From a bacterium (GTDB lineage: Bacteria; Electryoneota; RPQS01), in the NCBI GenBank assembly GCA_023382385.1, contig JAHDVH010000006.1, positions 60,173 to 124,172 on the forward strand: DNA of 64,000 nt. Reading direction: 5' to 3'. The notes under the pieces were generated by a model, which had not been told where the DNA came from, did no database searches, and worked only from the letters and a program-made list of their open reading frames with translations. The translations under genes and the position numbers were made by a program. Below, in pieces: positions 8,492 through 17,361 of this stretch. Position 1 is the stretch's first letter, and each line of letters begins with the position of its first letter.

Positions 8492-9622
8492 ATGACGAAC
8501 GTCAATCTGAATAGTGTGTCAGAGCCGATTGATATCGCAGCAGCCGTCCGCACTGCAATAGAGGACGTGTTATATGTCATTGATCCGAATGGCAGGTTTA
8601 TAGACGCCAATGACAAGTGCTGTCGCATACTTGGTGTCGAGTACTCTGCGATAAGCTCGCTTGTGCTTGATGACTTCATTGATAACCAAGATCGACAAAT
8701 GGTCGACAGGGCACGCGAGCAGATTGTCAATGCAAGGAAGAGTGCACGTATGATTCTGCCATTGCGCTCTGCCGGTGGTGGAAGACAAGTGCTTGAAGTG
8801 ATTGAGTCTCCACTCCAACAGAATGGTCAGGTGATTGGAATTGTTGGGGTTGGACGCGATGTTACGGAAGAGGACGCCATCGAGGCAAAGCTATGGGAGA
8901 GCCAGGAGGACCGGGAATCTGCCTTAGCGTATGCTGTCGAAGCGTCGCTCGGAATGATTAGAGGCTACGTTTACTCGCTCCAGAACTTGGATAGCCTTCC
9001 GGTGAGCCTGCATGACAGATACAGAAGCGTCTTGATCGAGGAGATTGAGACACTTGGGCGGAGCGTAGAGAACCTGTTACAAGGCAGATCTCCCTCTGAC
9101 TACAATACGGCGGCCGAGTTGTGTAACGTTCAAGACATCGTGAACGAAGTGCAGCAAGCAATGCAAGGGGAGGCGCGTCGACGGGATATTGACCTGACAG
9201 TCACACCAAGCGAAAGCGAAGTGCTGTTGTATACGAAACCTGATGCCGTATGGAGAATGCTTGCCAACTTGGTTGACTACTGCATGCTGCGGATCATTCA
9301 TGCCGGTGACATTCGCATGATGTGCGTCGACTGCGAAGAGTATGTGGAGATCCGATTAAACAGCTCGGGTCCGATGCCAACTCAGGCAGAAATTAATGGA
9401 ATCATGACTGACACGTGCGCAGTGCCGAGCGATGGTCACGGTAGTCCAAACGGTAGCAAAGTAGACTTGTTTATTGCGCGAGTTCTGTGCAACGCGCTCG
9501 GTGGCGGTATCATGGTCAACGCAGCAGATGGCGGTCGTCTGGAGCTAATTGCGATGCTTCCACGTCATGTTCAACAACTCGGTGTAAACTATCCGGAGCT
9601 ATTCGAAAGCAACGGACGATAA
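8492..9622 (+). CDS. PAS-domain histidine kinase-like protein, probably a pseudokinase
   Basis: Residues 15-130 form a PAS/PAC module (DVLYVIDPNGRFIDANDKCCRILGV ... QVIGIVGVGRDVTEEDAIEAKL). The remainder has the layout of a histidine kinase: a dimerisation helix, then an ATPase-like domain with VWRMLANLVDYC (N-box region) and a final LFIARVLCNALGGGI plus GGRLELIAMLP (G2 and last strand). The helix where the phosphoacceptor should sit reads AYAVEASLGMIRGYV with no His. No DxGxG motif is evident, and the second N-box Asn is Asp. It is therefore likely a sensor that signals by binding, not by autophosphorylation. A 146 bp gap separates it from the MshEN-AAA+ gene; pilMN follows 23 bp later. Confidence 0.7.
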   Translation: MTNVNLNSVSEPIDIAAAVRTAIEDVLYVIDPNGRFIDANDKCCRILGVEYSAISSLVLDDFIDNQDRQMVDRAREQIVNARKSARMILPLRSAGGGRQVLEVIESPLQQNGQVIGIVGVGRDVTEEDAIEAKLWESQEDRESALAYAVEASLGMIRGYVYSLQNLDSLPVSLHDRYRSVLIEEIETLGRSVENLLQGRSPSDYNTAAELCNVQDIVNEVQQAMQGEARRRDIDLTVTPSESEVLLYTKPDAVWRMLANLVDYCMLRIIHAGDIRMMCVDCEEYVEIRLNSSGPMPTQAEINGIMTDTCAVPSDGHGSPNGSKVDLFIARVLCNALGGGIMVNAADGGRLELIAMLPRHVQQLGVNYPELFESNGR

Positions 9623-9645
9623 TAAAAGAAAGACAGGGCAAGGTC

Positions 9646-11367
9646 ATGGCAAAACGCAACAAGTATGGGATCGGCATCGATGTTGGCAGTAAGCGAATAC
9701 ACATCGCAACCGTGAAAGCGAGTGGCGATACGGTTGCCGTTGATCAATTAGGTTGTGTTGATCTGCCTCAGGACTCAATCGTTGATGGTTCCTGGATGGA
9801 CGGCATTGCCTTGGGTGACGTCCTTGCGAAAGTTGCGAAGGACTACAACCTTAAGGGAAAAGAGATCGCAGTAGCTGTGGGAGGGCGTCAGTTGATGATA
9901 AAGAAGATAACCACTGACGACATGTCCGACCATGAACTTCGCGGCGCAATTGAGTACGAAGCGGATGCGAATCTGCCGTTCAACATTAGTCAAGTGTCTT
10001 TAGATTATGCACGGCAGAACCAGGACGTTGACAGCGGTCGCATGGAAGTTCTGCTCGTCGCCGCAAAGAATGAAGTAGTGTTTGACTCTACGGAACCTCT
10101 TTATTGGGCAGGCATGAAGCCCAAAATACTTGAAGCCGCGCCTTTTGCCGTGCAGGCGGCTTTGACCGAGGCTGGCTATCTTGACGAAGAGGGCATTGTC
10201 GGCGTACTGCACATCGGGTTTCAGAGCACAGAAGTCATGCTCTACGAGATGTCTCAGTTTGAGACAAGTAGGAGTATTCCGATTGGAGGGAAGGTATATG
10301 TTGAAGGCCTAATCCGACGCTGTGGTTATAGTTTTGAGAAAGCACTTGACACTCTTGCGCGTCAAAGTCGCACGGAGGAAGAACAGGATGCTCTGGATGC
10401 TGTTGCACGCTCCGTGAGCGAGAGGCTTGCTGAGCAAATTGAGCGTTCGCTTCCTGAATACCTCGGCGTGCTCGCGGAAAAGCCTATGGTGAAGCTATTG
10501 CTGTGTGGCGGCGGAGCGGAATTGCCTTGTTTACAATCAGCAATGAGGCAGCGCTTCGGGCTTGAAGTAGAGGTCGTAAACCCCTTCCGGAGGATGAACA
10601 GTCCGTCGAGGAATGTCACCCTCCCAGAAGGAGGGAATGCTTCCGGTTACTCGTGTGCAATTGGACTTGCGCTACGATCAATGGGCGGAGATCACCCTGG
10701 ATTCAACTTAATTTTCTCTGAAGATAGGCCAGAAGCGAAACGGTCGACATACCTTGGTGCGGGGGCGGTGGTTCCAATTCTTGGCTTCTCGGCGGTCATG
10801 TTAGGAATGATTATCGTCCATCTTAACCAAGTTAGTCATCTCAGCAGTCTGGAGTCACGTTTGCAGTCCATACGCGATGAAACAGCCCTTTATCGAGATA
10901 AGATCGCGGTAGTCGAAGATCTGTCAGTAAAGCGTGCAGATGTCTCCGCACGGATTGACGTGATACGGGAGCTGGACCGCAACAGGTTCGCTCGACTTGA
11001 AGTGCTTGAGATGTTGGCGCGGCGCCTGCCTGCGCTTACCTGGCTCACGAGCACCAAGGAGGCAGCAACTCCAAACGGTGCGGGAATTCATGTCTCGGGA
11101 ATCACAAGCTCAAACACGAAAGTCGCGGAATTCATGACGGAATTGCTTCAGGAACCGAGTGTCAAGGGAGTTGACTTGCTTGTCACACAACAGGGTGAAA
11201 TTGCGGGTACCGAAGTCACTGAGTTCACACTGCAGTTGACAATTCCGACAATCGAAATTCAGGTCGCAAAGCCGAAGAAAGACAACCTGCTCAGGAAAGG
11301 CGCCGAAGCGATCAAAGAGACAAATGCCGCGCTCGAGGATGCAAAGCGAAAGTCGGCTCGAAAGTAA
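9646..11367 (+). CDS. pilM: PilM-PilN fusion protein
   Basis: The chosen ATG at 9646 gives 573 residues and follows AGGGCAAGG; an upstream in-frame codon at 9487 lies inside the previous gene. Residues 1-355 are PilM, an FtsA/actin-like protein (GIGIDVGSKRIHIATVK, ELRGAIEYEADANLPF, LLCGGGAELPCL). Residues 360-560 are PilN-like: FNLIFSEDRPEAKR, a single transmembrane helix (YLGAGAVVPILGFSAVMLGMIIVHL), a coiled coil, then a ferredoxin-like periplasmic domain. In most bacteria these are two genes whose products bind through the PilN N-terminal INLLP peptide; here the two are covalently joined. The protein belongs to the inner-membrane alignment complex. Confidence 0.9.
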   Translation: MAKRNKYGIGIDVGSKRIHIATVKASGDTVAVDQLGCVDLPQDSIVDGSWMDGIALGDVLAKVAKDYNLKGKEIAVAVGGRQLMIKKITTDDMSDHELRGAIEYEADANLPFNISQVSLDYARQNQDVDSGRMEVLLVAAKNEVVFDSTEPLYWAGMKPKILEAAPFAVQAALTEAGYLDEEGIVGVLHIGFQSTEVMLYEMSQFETSRSIPIGGKVYVEGLIRRCGYSFEKALDTLARQSRTEEEQDALDAVARSVSERLAEQIERSLPEYLGVLAEKPMVKLLLCGGGAELPCLQSAMRQRFGLEVEVVNPFRRMNSPSRNVTLPEGGNASGYSCAIGLALRSMGGDHPGFNLIFSEDRPEAKRSTYLGAGAVVPILGFSAVMLGMIIVHLNQVSHLSSLESRLQSIRDETALYRDKIAVVEDLSVKRADVSARIDVIRELDRNRFARLEVLEMLARRLPALTWLTSTKEAATPNGAGIHVSGITSSNTKVAEFMTELLQEPSVKGVDLLVTQQGEIAGTEVTEFTLQLTIPTIEIQVAKPKKDNLLRKGAEAIKETNAALEDAKRKSARK

Positions 11368-11397
11368 TTGTATTAAAATAAAGAAGCAGGAGGTACC

Positions 11398-11805
11398 ATG
11401 CGTAAGCTTGTGTGGCTAAGTCTTCTCGTCACAGTAGCGGGTCTAACCGTATCATGCGATGAAGACATCAACAGCAGCAACAGCTCCGCGAAGGTGGTTG
11501 GTTACGTCTATCGGTCCCACGCTGATCAAACAGGCGTCAGCGGTGTGAAGGTGATCATCGAAAGTGACATCGAGTCAGACAATCCGTACACTGGTCCGGA
11601 CAGATGGTTTGAAACAGACGATCGGGGATACTTTGAGGGTTTTGTCTTTTTGGGAACGGATGAGGAAACCGGGACCTATGACTACGTTGCCGACTGCCTG
11701 ATACAGTACTTCTACCAAGATCAGGCGGTTGGAATTCCCACAGGGGGCATAACACTGTCGCCGGGATCAGTGTTTACAATGCCGCCGCGGTACGTAAACC
11801 CTTAA
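11398..11805 (+). CDS. small lipoprotein with carboxypeptidase-regulatory-like fold
   Basis: The 135-residue product has a lipoprotein signal ending in LTVSC (Cys20), so it should be lipid-anchored. The following residues KVVGYVYRSHADQTGVSGVKVIIESD ... WFETDDRGYFEGFVFL match the general pattern of carboxypeptidase regulatory-like/transthyretin beta-sandwich domains ('G.V....G..v.gv.V......T...G.y'). A very strong GCAGGAGGTACC precedes the ATG. It is inserted between pilMN and pilO, where most pil operons have no gene. I infer a periplasmic accessory to the alignment complex or secretin, perhaps a pilotin substitute, but there is no direct evidence. Confidence 0.65.
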   Translation: MRKLVWLSLLVTVAGLTVSCDEDINSSNSSAKVVGYVYRSHADQTGVSGVKVIIESDIESDNPYTGPDRWFETDDRGYFEGFVFLGTDEETGTYDYVADCLIQYFYQDQAVGIPTGGITLSPGSVFTMPPRYVNP

Positions 11806-11817
11806 GGTAAGCAGAGC

Positions 11818-12462
11818 ATGTCAATAAACCTAAGAAGTCCCACCACCCAGAAGTGGCTGATAGCGGTTTTTCTGCTCTTCGGTGCAGTATACGCGTACGC
11901 GAACTTCGTTTACATGCCGCGACAAGACCAGGCAGTTCGCTTGGAGAAAAGTATCGCAGAAGAGCAGGCGTTACTTATAAAAGGAAAGCGGATTGCAGCA
12001 AATTTCCAGACCGTGCAGGACGATTATGCGCGGCTAATGGCGAGCTGGGAAGTTGCAATCGAGTTGCTGCCAACGGAGCAGGAGATGGACGCGCTGCTTA
12101 AGAACGTCTCTGAAGAAGGAAGCAAGCGCGATGTAAACTTCCTGTTGTTCAGACCTCTTGACGCCGTTGAACAACCGTACTACTGGGAGTATCCGATTCA
12201 GATCAGGACTCTATCGTCATACCACAATCTTGGGCGTTTCATTTCAAGCGTTGCAGGACTCAAGAGAATTGTGAATGTGCGGAATATTCGTCTGAGCGCG
12301 TACAAGCCAACCAAAGGCAGAAGTCCTTATAGTGTAGAGGCTGAGTTTCTGGCAACGATATATGTCTTCAAAGAACTCGGTGCCCCGGTCGAAGTTGCTC
12401 CGACTGAAGAGGAGCTGAAGGCGAGTGGTCGTAAACCCGCGAAGAAGACTGGAGGCCACTAA
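11818..12462 (+). CDS. pilO: type IV pilus alignment protein PilO
   Basis: This 214-residue protein has one N-terminal transmembrane helix (WLIAVFLLFGAVYAYANFVY), a coiled coil to about residue 90 with LLPTEQEMDALL, and a ferredoxin-like periplasmic domain. The latter contains FLLFRPLD, YPIQIRTLSSYHNLGRFISSVAGLKRIVNVRNI, the hallmark pattern of PilO. It would heterodimerise with the PilN part of the upstream fusion and bind PilP. The C-terminus has a basic tail. Its stop TAA shares one base with the start of the next gene (TAATG). Confidence 0.9.
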   Translation: MSINLRSPTTQKWLIAVFLLFGAVYAYANFVYMPRQDQAVRLEKSIAEEQALLIKGKRIAANFQTVQDDYARLMASWEVAIELLPTEQEMDALLKNVSEEGSKRDVNFLLFRPLDAVEQPYYWEYPIQIRTLSSYHNLGRFISSVAGLKRIVNVRNIRLSAYKPTKGRSPYSVEAEFLATIYVFKELGAPVEVAPTEEELKASGRKPAKKTGGH

Positions 12463-13031
12463 TGAGAGTTCTCAGTCTAATATTCGCAATAGTGCTTCTC
12501 GTATCGGGAGTACTCGCTCAAGATGAAAACCCTGCGAAGCGGAAGAAACTTGCACCACGCGAGCCGGTTGCACAGGAATCTGACAATGCGGAGCGGGATG
12601 GGGAGGTTTTGTCCACTGAGGCTTCCGGACTCGATTCACTGGGAGTTCTCCCGCACGAGATGACAACAGAAGCACAAGGCGGAACGCGGCGAGTGAAACT
12701 TGAAACGACTGTTTTCAAGCGCCACGAACCAGTGCAGTATCTGGCGGCCGGTCTGCGCGATCCGTTTCGCGCTCTGGTTTCAGATGAGAAGAAGGAAGGT
12801 GAGGTCAAGACCGATCTGCTACGCATTGAGGAAGCTGTATTAACAGGGGTTGTCTGGTCAGATGGAAAGTATCTCGCCATGGTGAAAGACAAGGACGGGA
12901 AGAGTTTCTTCCTACGTGAGGGTGATCAGATTTACAAGGGTCGAGTTCTCTATGTCGGACAGGCCGAGGCGGTATTTGAGGTGTCAGAGTTTGGGGACTA
13001 CAACCGTATTACGTTGAAAGTGCAAGGATAA
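12462..13031 (+). CDS. pilP: PilP-like alignment protein
   Basis: This 189-residue protein has a signal peptide (MRVLSLIFAIVLLVSGVLAQ) without a lipobox cysteine, unlike classical lipoprotein PilP. A low-complexity linker covers residues 20-85. The C-terminal domain, about 90-189 (LRDPFRALV, LRIEEAVLTGVVWSDGKYLAMVKDKDGKSFFLREGDQIYKGRVLYVGQAEAVFEV), fits the PilP/GspC homology-region beta barrel that touches the secretin. It overlaps pilO by one base and precedes the secretin gene, the canonical pilMNOPQ order. Confidence 0.85.
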   Translation: MRVLSLIFAIVLLVSGVLAQDENPAKRKKLAPREPVAQESDNAERDGEVLSTEASGLDSLGVLPHEMTTEAQGGTRRVKLETTVFKRHEPVQYLAAGLRDPFRALVSDEKKEGEVKTDLLRIEEAVLTGVVWSDGKYLAMVKDKDGKSFFLREGDQIYKGRVLYVGQAEAVFEVSEFGDYNRITLKVQG

Positions 13032-13071
13032 CAAACGGAGCCGCTCCGATAACAAGCGGAAGGGTGCAATC

Positions 13072-14301
13072 ATGCAGCGAATTTTGATAGGAATCACGCT
13101 ACTGCTCGGGCTGATGAGCTCAATGGTCTGGGCACAGCGAACAACGGAGCCGGGCTACGAGCGACGCATTTCCATGAATGTGGAGCAGGCCGACATTCGA
13201 ACAGTTCTTCGCAGTATTGCGGAGTTTTCGGGGACAAACATCGTCGCGGGTTCGGAAGTTACCGGCCCAGTCACGGTGCTTCTAAACAACGTGCCGTGGC
13301 GGGAAGCTCTTGACAATGTCCTCCGCATCAACGACTTCGTGGCCGTGGAGGAAAAGGGCGTCATTCGTGTGACGACGCACAAAGATATTGCGAACGCGGA
13401 AAAGCTTGAGGCCTTAACGACGAATATCTACAAGGTCAAGTATGCGCGCGCCGAGACTCTCAAGAAGAATCTTACCCGACTCTTAACAGAACGTGGAAAG
13501 ATGGAGTCGGACACACGTGCAAACACGTTGATCGTCACGGACATTCCCACGGTCATTGAGTCGATGAACAGGATCGTCGCCGAGCTTGACAAACCGACGG
13601 CACAAGTCTTGGTCGAGGCAAAGATTGTCCAGGTAGACGCGGCTCGCAGCAAAGAGTTAGGCGTATCCTGGTCAGTTGGGAACCTGGGCAACCCGATCGC
13701 GAATACGAAAGCTGGAGCAAATGTTGATCTCGGAGTGAATAATCCGACGGGATCGTTCACATTTGGGCGGCTGGAAAACGGCGTTGAGATAGGAGCGAAG
13801 CTTAGCGCGCTTGAGGAGCAAAACGCCGCAGAGGTGCTGTCTCAGCCTTCGGTACTGATTAACGACAACGAATCGGCGCAGATTACTTCAGGGAAACGCA
13901 TTCCGATCAACAGGCTTGATGAATCAGGAAACATCATTACGGAGTTCTACGATGTCGCGGTGAAGCTAAGTGTGACACCGCATATCAACCCGAACAATGA
14001 AGTGTTGATGACGCTGAATCCCGAGGTCGCAGATTTGGCAGGCGAAGCAACTGTAACGGGTGGCATCATCATCTTGACTTCGGAAGTAAAAACGACGCTT
14101 TTAGTAAAGGACGGAGAGACGGTTGTCATCGGTGGGGTGATTCGTTCTAAGGAAGGCACGCTGAATCGTCGCGTTCCGTTGTTGCACGCAATTCCGCTGT
14201 TCGGGCGACTGTTTGACTATCAAGTGCAAACAACGGACAAATCTGAGATCTTGGTCTTTGTGACGCCACGAGTCATCCCAGCAGACATGGCCAAGAACTA
14301 A
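13072..14301 (+). CDS. pilQ: type IV pilus secretin PilQ (short form)
   Basis: The 409-residue protein has a signal peptide ending near WAQ. An N0/STN domain covers about residues 30-105 (ISMNVEQADIRTVLRSIAEFSGTNIV), an N1 domain 110-175 (NIYKVKYARAETLKKNLTRLL), and the secretin barrel domain 180-405 (AQVLVEAKIVQVD ... EVLSQPSVLINDNESAQITSG ... LLVKDGETVVIGGVI ... FGRLFDYQ ... ILVFVTPRVI). Usual PilQ proteins are much longer and begin with peptidoglycan-binding AMIN domains, which are absent here. It forms the outer-membrane pore of the pilus and ends the operon before a terminator. Confidence 0.9.
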   Translation: MQRILIGITLLLGLMSSMVWAQRTTEPGYERRISMNVEQADIRTVLRSIAEFSGTNIVAGSEVTGPVTVLLNNVPWREALDNVLRINDFVAVEEKGVIRVTTHKDIANAEKLEALTTNIYKVKYARAETLKKNLTRLLTERGKMESDTRANTLIVTDIPTVIESMNRIVAELDKPTAQVLVEAKIVQVDAARSKELGVSWSVGNLGNPIANTKAGANVDLGVNNPTGSFTFGRLENGVEIGAKLSALEEQNAAEVLSQPSVLINDNESAQITSGKRIPINRLDESGNIITEFYDVAVKLSVTPHINPNNEVLMTLNPEVADLAGEATVTGGIIILTSEVKTTLLVKDGETVVIGGVIRSKEGTLNRRVPLLHAIPLFGRLFDYQVQTTDKSEILVFVTPRVIPADMAKN

Positions 14302-14383
14302 GGATACGAATCGATTAGGAAGGCCTCTCAATCAACAGCTTGAGAAGCTCTTTTGCACAGAGATACGCAGAGATTGCACACTG

Positions 14384-14408
14384 AAAAGCCCTCGAAAGAG
14401 GGCTTTTT
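14384..14408 (+). terminator. rho-independent terminator after pilQ
   Basis: Stem GCCCTC/GAGGGC with a GAAA tetraloop at 14388-14403 is followed by TTTTT and preceded by AAAA. It lies 82 bp after the secretin stop and ends the pilus operon. Confidence 0.9.
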
Positions 14409-14477
14409 ATATGTTTTACTTATACTTACTTGTTCACAATCACATGGCGCGATATGTGCGGAAAGCTATAGAAAACA

Positions 14478-14506
14478 TTGACTTTCTTGCACAGTATCCG
14501 TAGTTT
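14478..14506 (+). promoter_or_regulatory. candidate promoter of the tandem subtilase genes
   Basis: TTGACT at 14478-14483, a 17-base spacer and TAGTTT at 14501-14506 lie between the pilQ terminator and the first subtilase. The -35 is good and the -10 is weak. An inverted repeat (CCTCGTG at 14538-14544, CACGAGG at 14557-14563) lies in the predicted leader. The rest of the 298 bp gap shows nothing else. Confidence 0.4.
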
Positions 14507-14599
14507 TACAAGATATTTCGCGAGAGCAATTCTCCCTCCTCGTGGTTGTGGGTCCTCACGAGGTTCTATTCCGGCGGCCCGTAAAATGGAGTTCGGTGA

Positions 14600-17317
14600 A
14601 TGAAGTTTGGACATGTTACTGCGTTCGTGATTTCTATGACTCTCTGCGGTTTGGCTTTCGCTGGCCCGGGCGACCGTTGGGCGGGCGTTGACTATTTGAA
14701 CGGTCGACTGCTACTTGTCATGTCAGAGGAATTTGATGGCCAAGGTCTGGGACTTGACGAATTCGGATTCGTGCAGTCGGGAATACCTGAATTGGACGCG
14801 CGGTTCATTGAGTTCAAGTGCCAGGGCTTCAAGAGGCTCGTACCAGACGCAATTCTGGACAGGATTCCGACGGCCCTGCCGGAAGCATATCGCACCTACT
14901 TGCTGGAATTCGACTCAGAAGTACCCGTTATGACCGTGCTGGAGTCGTTTGCCGCTTCAGAGTTCGTAAGCAATGCCGAACCCGACCTCCTGTATCGGTT
15001 GTTTCGAACACCTAACGATCCGCAGTTCTCCAGTCAGTGGGACAAACAAATTATGGGTGCCGAGGCAGTCTGGGACCTCACAACAGGTAGTCCAGCCATT
15101 ATCTGCGCTGGTCTTGATACAGGGGTGGACTGGCGTCATCCGGACTTGGCTCCAATTCTTTGGGTGAATCCTGGTGAGGACGTCGACGGTGATCAAGAGG
15201 TGTGGTCGTTTAATGACTACCCTGGGGACTTGGATGACCTGAATGGCGTGGACGACGACGGGAACGGCTTTCCGGATGACTTTCTTGGTTGGGATTTCAT
15301 TGCGGGAATTGGCGGCTGTGCCGGAAACGAAGATTGTGATAACATTCAGGACAACGACATGTTTGGCCGTGAACCTCACGGAACCCACGTAGGTGGTATT
15401 ATGGTGGCGGCTGGCAATAACGGCATCGGAGTCGCCGGCTTCTCGTGGGTCGGAAAGCTAATGGCTTTGCGCTGCGGATATCTCGCCTCTGACGGACAAG
15501 GTTACATGCCTCAATCTGCCACGGTTCCGGGAACCTACTACGCTGTTGCCAATGGCGCAGATATCATCAATATGTCCTATGGAGGACCAGGCTTCTCGTC
15601 AGTAGCGAACAGTGCAGTTGTGGCTGCGTGGAATGCAGGGCTTTTGCTGTTTGGGGCAAGCGGAAACGATAACCAGAGCAGCATTCAGTACCCTGCAGGC
15701 TACGAGAACGTAATCGCCGTGAATGCCACGAACTCGAGTGACCGCAAAGCTAACTTTTCCAATTATGGCGCGTGGACAGACATCTCAGCACCAGGAGTTG
15801 GCATTCCGAGTACGGTGAACAATGGTGGATATCAGTCGTGGGATGGGACCTCGATGGCCTCGCCCAACGCTGCAGGTGCAGCTGCCTTGCTTTGGGCACT
15901 TTTCCCCGATCTGAACAATGCATCACTCCGCGAGCTGATGTATATCTCGGCCTTTAATTTAGATGCGTTGAATCCTAACTTCGTCGGGATGCTTGGCGCT
16001 GGCAGAGTGGATGTTCGGACAGCCGCTGCCATGCTTCTGCCGAATCTGAATGTAATTTCGAGCAGTTTAACCGACAACGTTGGAGACGGAGACGGTAGGC
16101 TTGAGACTGGAGAGTCTGCCCAACTTGAGCTGGTGATTCAGTCATCGCCCGATTGGGCTCCCGCAACGAACGTGGTTGTGAACGTAACCTCGAACAATCC
16201 AATCGTTTCAATCTCGAATGGCACACAGTCCATAGGTGCACTTGCGCCCGGCGCTGCGGCGACGGCTACTGTAACGCTTACTGCCGGAACGATTGAGGAT
16301 GGAACTTGGCTCGACCTCTTGGTGAATATCACAAGTGACGAGGGATTCAACCGCACATTAACGTATACAATTCGAGTTGGGCGGGGCAGATTGCTCGTAG
16401 TTGATGACGATGGTTCAGGCAACTTTCAGTCATACTACTATAGTTCTCTCATCGACCTCGGCGCGAATCCTGATCTCTGGAGTAGTTCGCTTGACGGGCA
16501 GCCAACCTCGTTTCATCTCAGCCACTATCCTGCCATCATGTGGGTCTGCGGCAATGAAACATCGAATACTCTGACGGCAAGTGAGCAAGAAGCACTGACT
16601 TCCTATCTGAATGCCGGCGGTAATTTGCTGATCAGCGCACATGGCTTGCGCAACGACATAGGCGGCTCAAGCTTCTTCTCAGATTACTTGCGCTCCGCGA
16701 GTGACAATAATCTTGCAGGAGACAGAGTAGTCAATGCCGTTGAAGGCGTGCCGGTTTTTGATGGCACACGCCTTCTGTTACAAGGCGGAGCCTGTGCTAA
16801 CAATGGATTGACAGGTCCTGACCGCATTCTGCCAGTTAACGGAGGTGTCGCGGCATTTGAATACACAACCGCTGGCGGGGTGGGTGCGGTAATGTATGAC
16901 GGCGCCTACAAGTCAATTTATTTTGCGTTCTCGCTTGAAGCAGGCTGCGGTCTTGCCGGAACCGACCATTACTCTGTGGTGCTTTCCAGAACTCTCGAAT
17001 GGTTTGGTATTGAAAGGGTGGACGCTCACGAGCGTCCTACGTCCCCCATCCCACACTCAGCCCGGCTGGTAGGCAACTACCCGAATCCATTTAACCCGAC
17101 GACTGAAGTGAAGTTTGAGGTAAGCACCGCATCCAACGTGGAGTTGCGAGTCTACGATATTCAAGGGCGGCTAGTTTCCGAACTGGTACGTGGCTTAGTC
17201 CAGCCCGGCACGCATCAGGTGCAATTCGATGGTTCTGGCTTCGCCAGCGGAGTCTACTTTGTGCGGCTCGTAGCTCCTGGTGTTGTCCAAAGCGCAAAGA
17301 TGGTCCTTCTGAAGTAG
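14600..17317 (+). CDS. secreted subtilisin-like serine protease with C-terminal sorting domain
   Basis: This 905-residue protein has a signal peptide (MKFGHVTAFVISMTLCGLAFAG) and an inhibitor-like propeptide region to about 135. An S8 catalytic domain follows with Asp in ICAGLDTGVDWRHPDL, His in HGTHVGGIM and Ser in GTSMASPNAAG. A probable calcium loop (DDLNGVDDDGNGFPDDFLGWDF) sits between Asp and His. After the protease come a beta-sandwich region and a Rossmann-like segment (LLVVDDDGSGNF ... YPAIMWVCGNE). The C-terminal 85 residues start NYPNPFNPTTEVKF and end SAKMVLLK, the T9SS type A/FlgD-like pattern, predicting export and surface attachment. The next gene is a close paralogue. Confidence 0.88.
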   Translation: MKFGHVTAFVISMTLCGLAFAGPGDRWAGVDYLNGRLLLVMSEEFDGQGLGLDEFGFVQSGIPELDARFIEFKCQGFKRLVPDAILDRIPTALPEAYRTYLLEFDSEVPVMTVLESFAASEFVSNAEPDLLYRLFRTPNDPQFSSQWDKQIMGAEAVWDLTTGSPAIICAGLDTGVDWRHPDLAPILWVNPGEDVDGDQEVWSFNDYPGDLDDLNGVDDDGNGFPDDFLGWDFIAGIGGCAGNEDCDNIQDNDMFGREPHGTHVGGIMVAAGNNGIGVAGFSWVGKLMALRCGYLASDGQGYMPQSATVPGTYYAVANGADIINMSYGGPGFSSVANSAVVAAWNAGLLLFGASGNDNQSSIQYPAGYENVIAVNATNSSDRKANFSNYGAWTDISAPGVGIPSTVNNGGYQSWDGTSMASPNAAGAAALLWALFPDLNNASLRELMYISAFNLDALNPNFVGMLGAGRVDVRTAAAMLLPNLNVISSSLTDNVGDGDGRLETGESAQLELVIQSSPDWAPATNVVVNVTSNNPIVSISNGTQSIGALAPGAAATATVTLTAGTIEDGTWLDLLVNITSDEGFNRTLTYTIRVGRGRLLVVDDDGSGNFQSYYYSSLIDLGANPDLWSSSLDGQPTSFHLSHYPAIMWVCGNETSNTLTASEQEALTSYLNAGGNLLISAHGLRNDIGGSSFFSDYLRSASDNNLAGDRVVNAVEGVPVFDGTRLLLQGGACANNGLTGPDRILPVNGGVAAFEYTTAGGVGAVMYDGAYKSIYFAFSLEAGCGLAGTDHYSVVLSRTLEWFGIERVDAHERPTSPIPHSARLVGNYPNPFNPTTEVKFEVSTASNVELRVYDIQGRLVSELVRGLVQPGTHQVQFDGSGFASGVYFVRLVAPGVVQSAKMVLLK

Positions 17318-17361
17318 ATTGTTTCCCGGGGCTTGACTTAGACACACAACGAGGTGTTTCT

